NCBI RefSeq assembly: GCF_947501785.1
Contig: NZ_CANMXB010000001.1
Location: 2,670,501 to 2,734,500, forward strand
Direction of reading: 5' to 3'
DNA: 64,000 nt
Origin: an uncultured Litoreibacter sp.
GTDB taxonomy: Bacteria > Pseudomonadota > Alphaproteobacteria > Rhodobacterales > Rhodobacteraceae
Part shown: piece after piece, positions 63,852-64,000 of the stretch
How positions within the stretch are numbered: position 1 is the first letter of the stretch
Layout of the letters: each line of letters starts with the position of its first letter
Made by a program: the position numbers and the translations under genes
Notes under the pieces: model-generated
What the model was told of the DNA's origin: nothing
Seen by the model: the letters and a program-made list of their open reading frames with translations, nothing else
Database searches by the model: none

Positions 63852-64000
63852 CGATGGTTTCCACCGTCAGGTTGCCGTTGGTGTAGACGCAAATATCGGC
63901 TGCAATGGCCATGGCGTCGCGGGCCACAGTTTCTGCGTCCTTGTCGGAAGACATGAGCGCACGCGCGGCGGCGAGGGCGAAATTCCCGCCAGAGCCGATG
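63844..64000 (-). CDS. hslV: ATP-dependent protease peptidase subunit HslV, C-terminal end only
   Basis: The last 51 codons of Hsl[16 protein letters not shown] is the conserved block of the proteasome-beta-like fold, and the chain ends [16 protein letters not shown]. The N-terminal catalytic Thr lies beyond the window edge. HslV is the threonine peptidase of the HslUV complex. Its stop overlaps the start of the membrane protein gene by 8 bp. Confidence 0.92.
   Translation of the reverse strand, partial: IGSGGNFALAAARALMSSDKDAETVARDAMAIAADICVYTNGNLTVETIDG

Noticed and set aside
1-64000. CRISPR array, insertion sequence, integrase or prophage genes
   Set aside because: No regularly spaced repeats, transposase, integrase or phage structural protein was seen. 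The islet at 58.7-59.6 kb has no recombinase.

Overview
The window looks like the replication-origin-proximal chromosome of an alphaproteobacterium of the order Rhodobacterales (Roseobacter type). The evidence is the high-GC coding sequence, the rnd-kdsD-lptCAB-hpf-ptsN and rho-mnmE-mnmG-rsmG-parA-parB gene orders, the MnmG start that encodes a parS site, and a GC-rich intergenic repeat of a kind I associate with this group. I found no insertion sequence, prophage or CRISPR array. There is one tRNA gene, tRNA-Leu(CAG).

Region 1 (1-3.6 kb) has gltD (3' end cut off), uppP, an NDUFA9-like SDR protein and tRNA-Leu. Region 2 (3.8-15.2 kb) is a catabolic cluster: PxpB/PxpC, an acyl-CoA dehydrogenase, a fused HyuA-HyuB/OPLAH-type oxoprolinase, a three-gene TRAP transporter, a DUF1445 (YcsI/D-glutamate-cyclase-like) protein and a LysR regulator. 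It resembles a rewired B. subtilis kip/ycs locus for 5-oxoproline or a related cyclic amide. Region 3 (15.4-20.2 kb) is RNase D, Kdo isomerase, the LptC/LptA/LptB export machinery, a long hibernation factor and PtsN. Region 4 (20.2-31.4 kb) is a surface polysaccharide block. It holds a tandem sulfotransferase, four glycosyltransferases, galE, galU, kdsB, the PAP phosphatase cysQ and a lone KpsM-like ABC permease. Together these suggest a sulfated, Kdo-linked surface glycan.

Region 5 (31.4-44.6 kb) is stress and housekeeping: alkB, dnaK-dnaJ, maeB, mutS, hrcA-grpE, rph, rdgB and hemW. Region 6 (44.6-55.2 kb) is the chromosome segregation and replication hub. parB, parA, rsmG, mnmG, mnmE, rho and hemJ run leftward, and maf, aroE, coaE and dnaQ run rightward, from an AT-rich intergenic region at 52.0-52.4 kb. 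That region carries a perfect DnaA box, several near-perfect ones and three GANTC sites, so I call it oriC. Two perfect parS sites lie 3.5-5.5 kb away inside rsmG and at the start of mnmG.

Region 7 (55.2-64 kb) has secB, fxsA, a Tim44-like gene, mltA and smr. It is followed by a small low-GC islet whose far edge carries a second, diverged copy of the smr 3' end. Beyond that lie an MFS transporter, hslU, a Tat-exported DM13 protein, a polytopic membrane protein and the 3' end of hslV. hslV and hslU are therefore separated by two unrelated genes. RpoH-type promoters are visible before dnaK (strong), hrcA-grpE (moderate) and hslU (weak).
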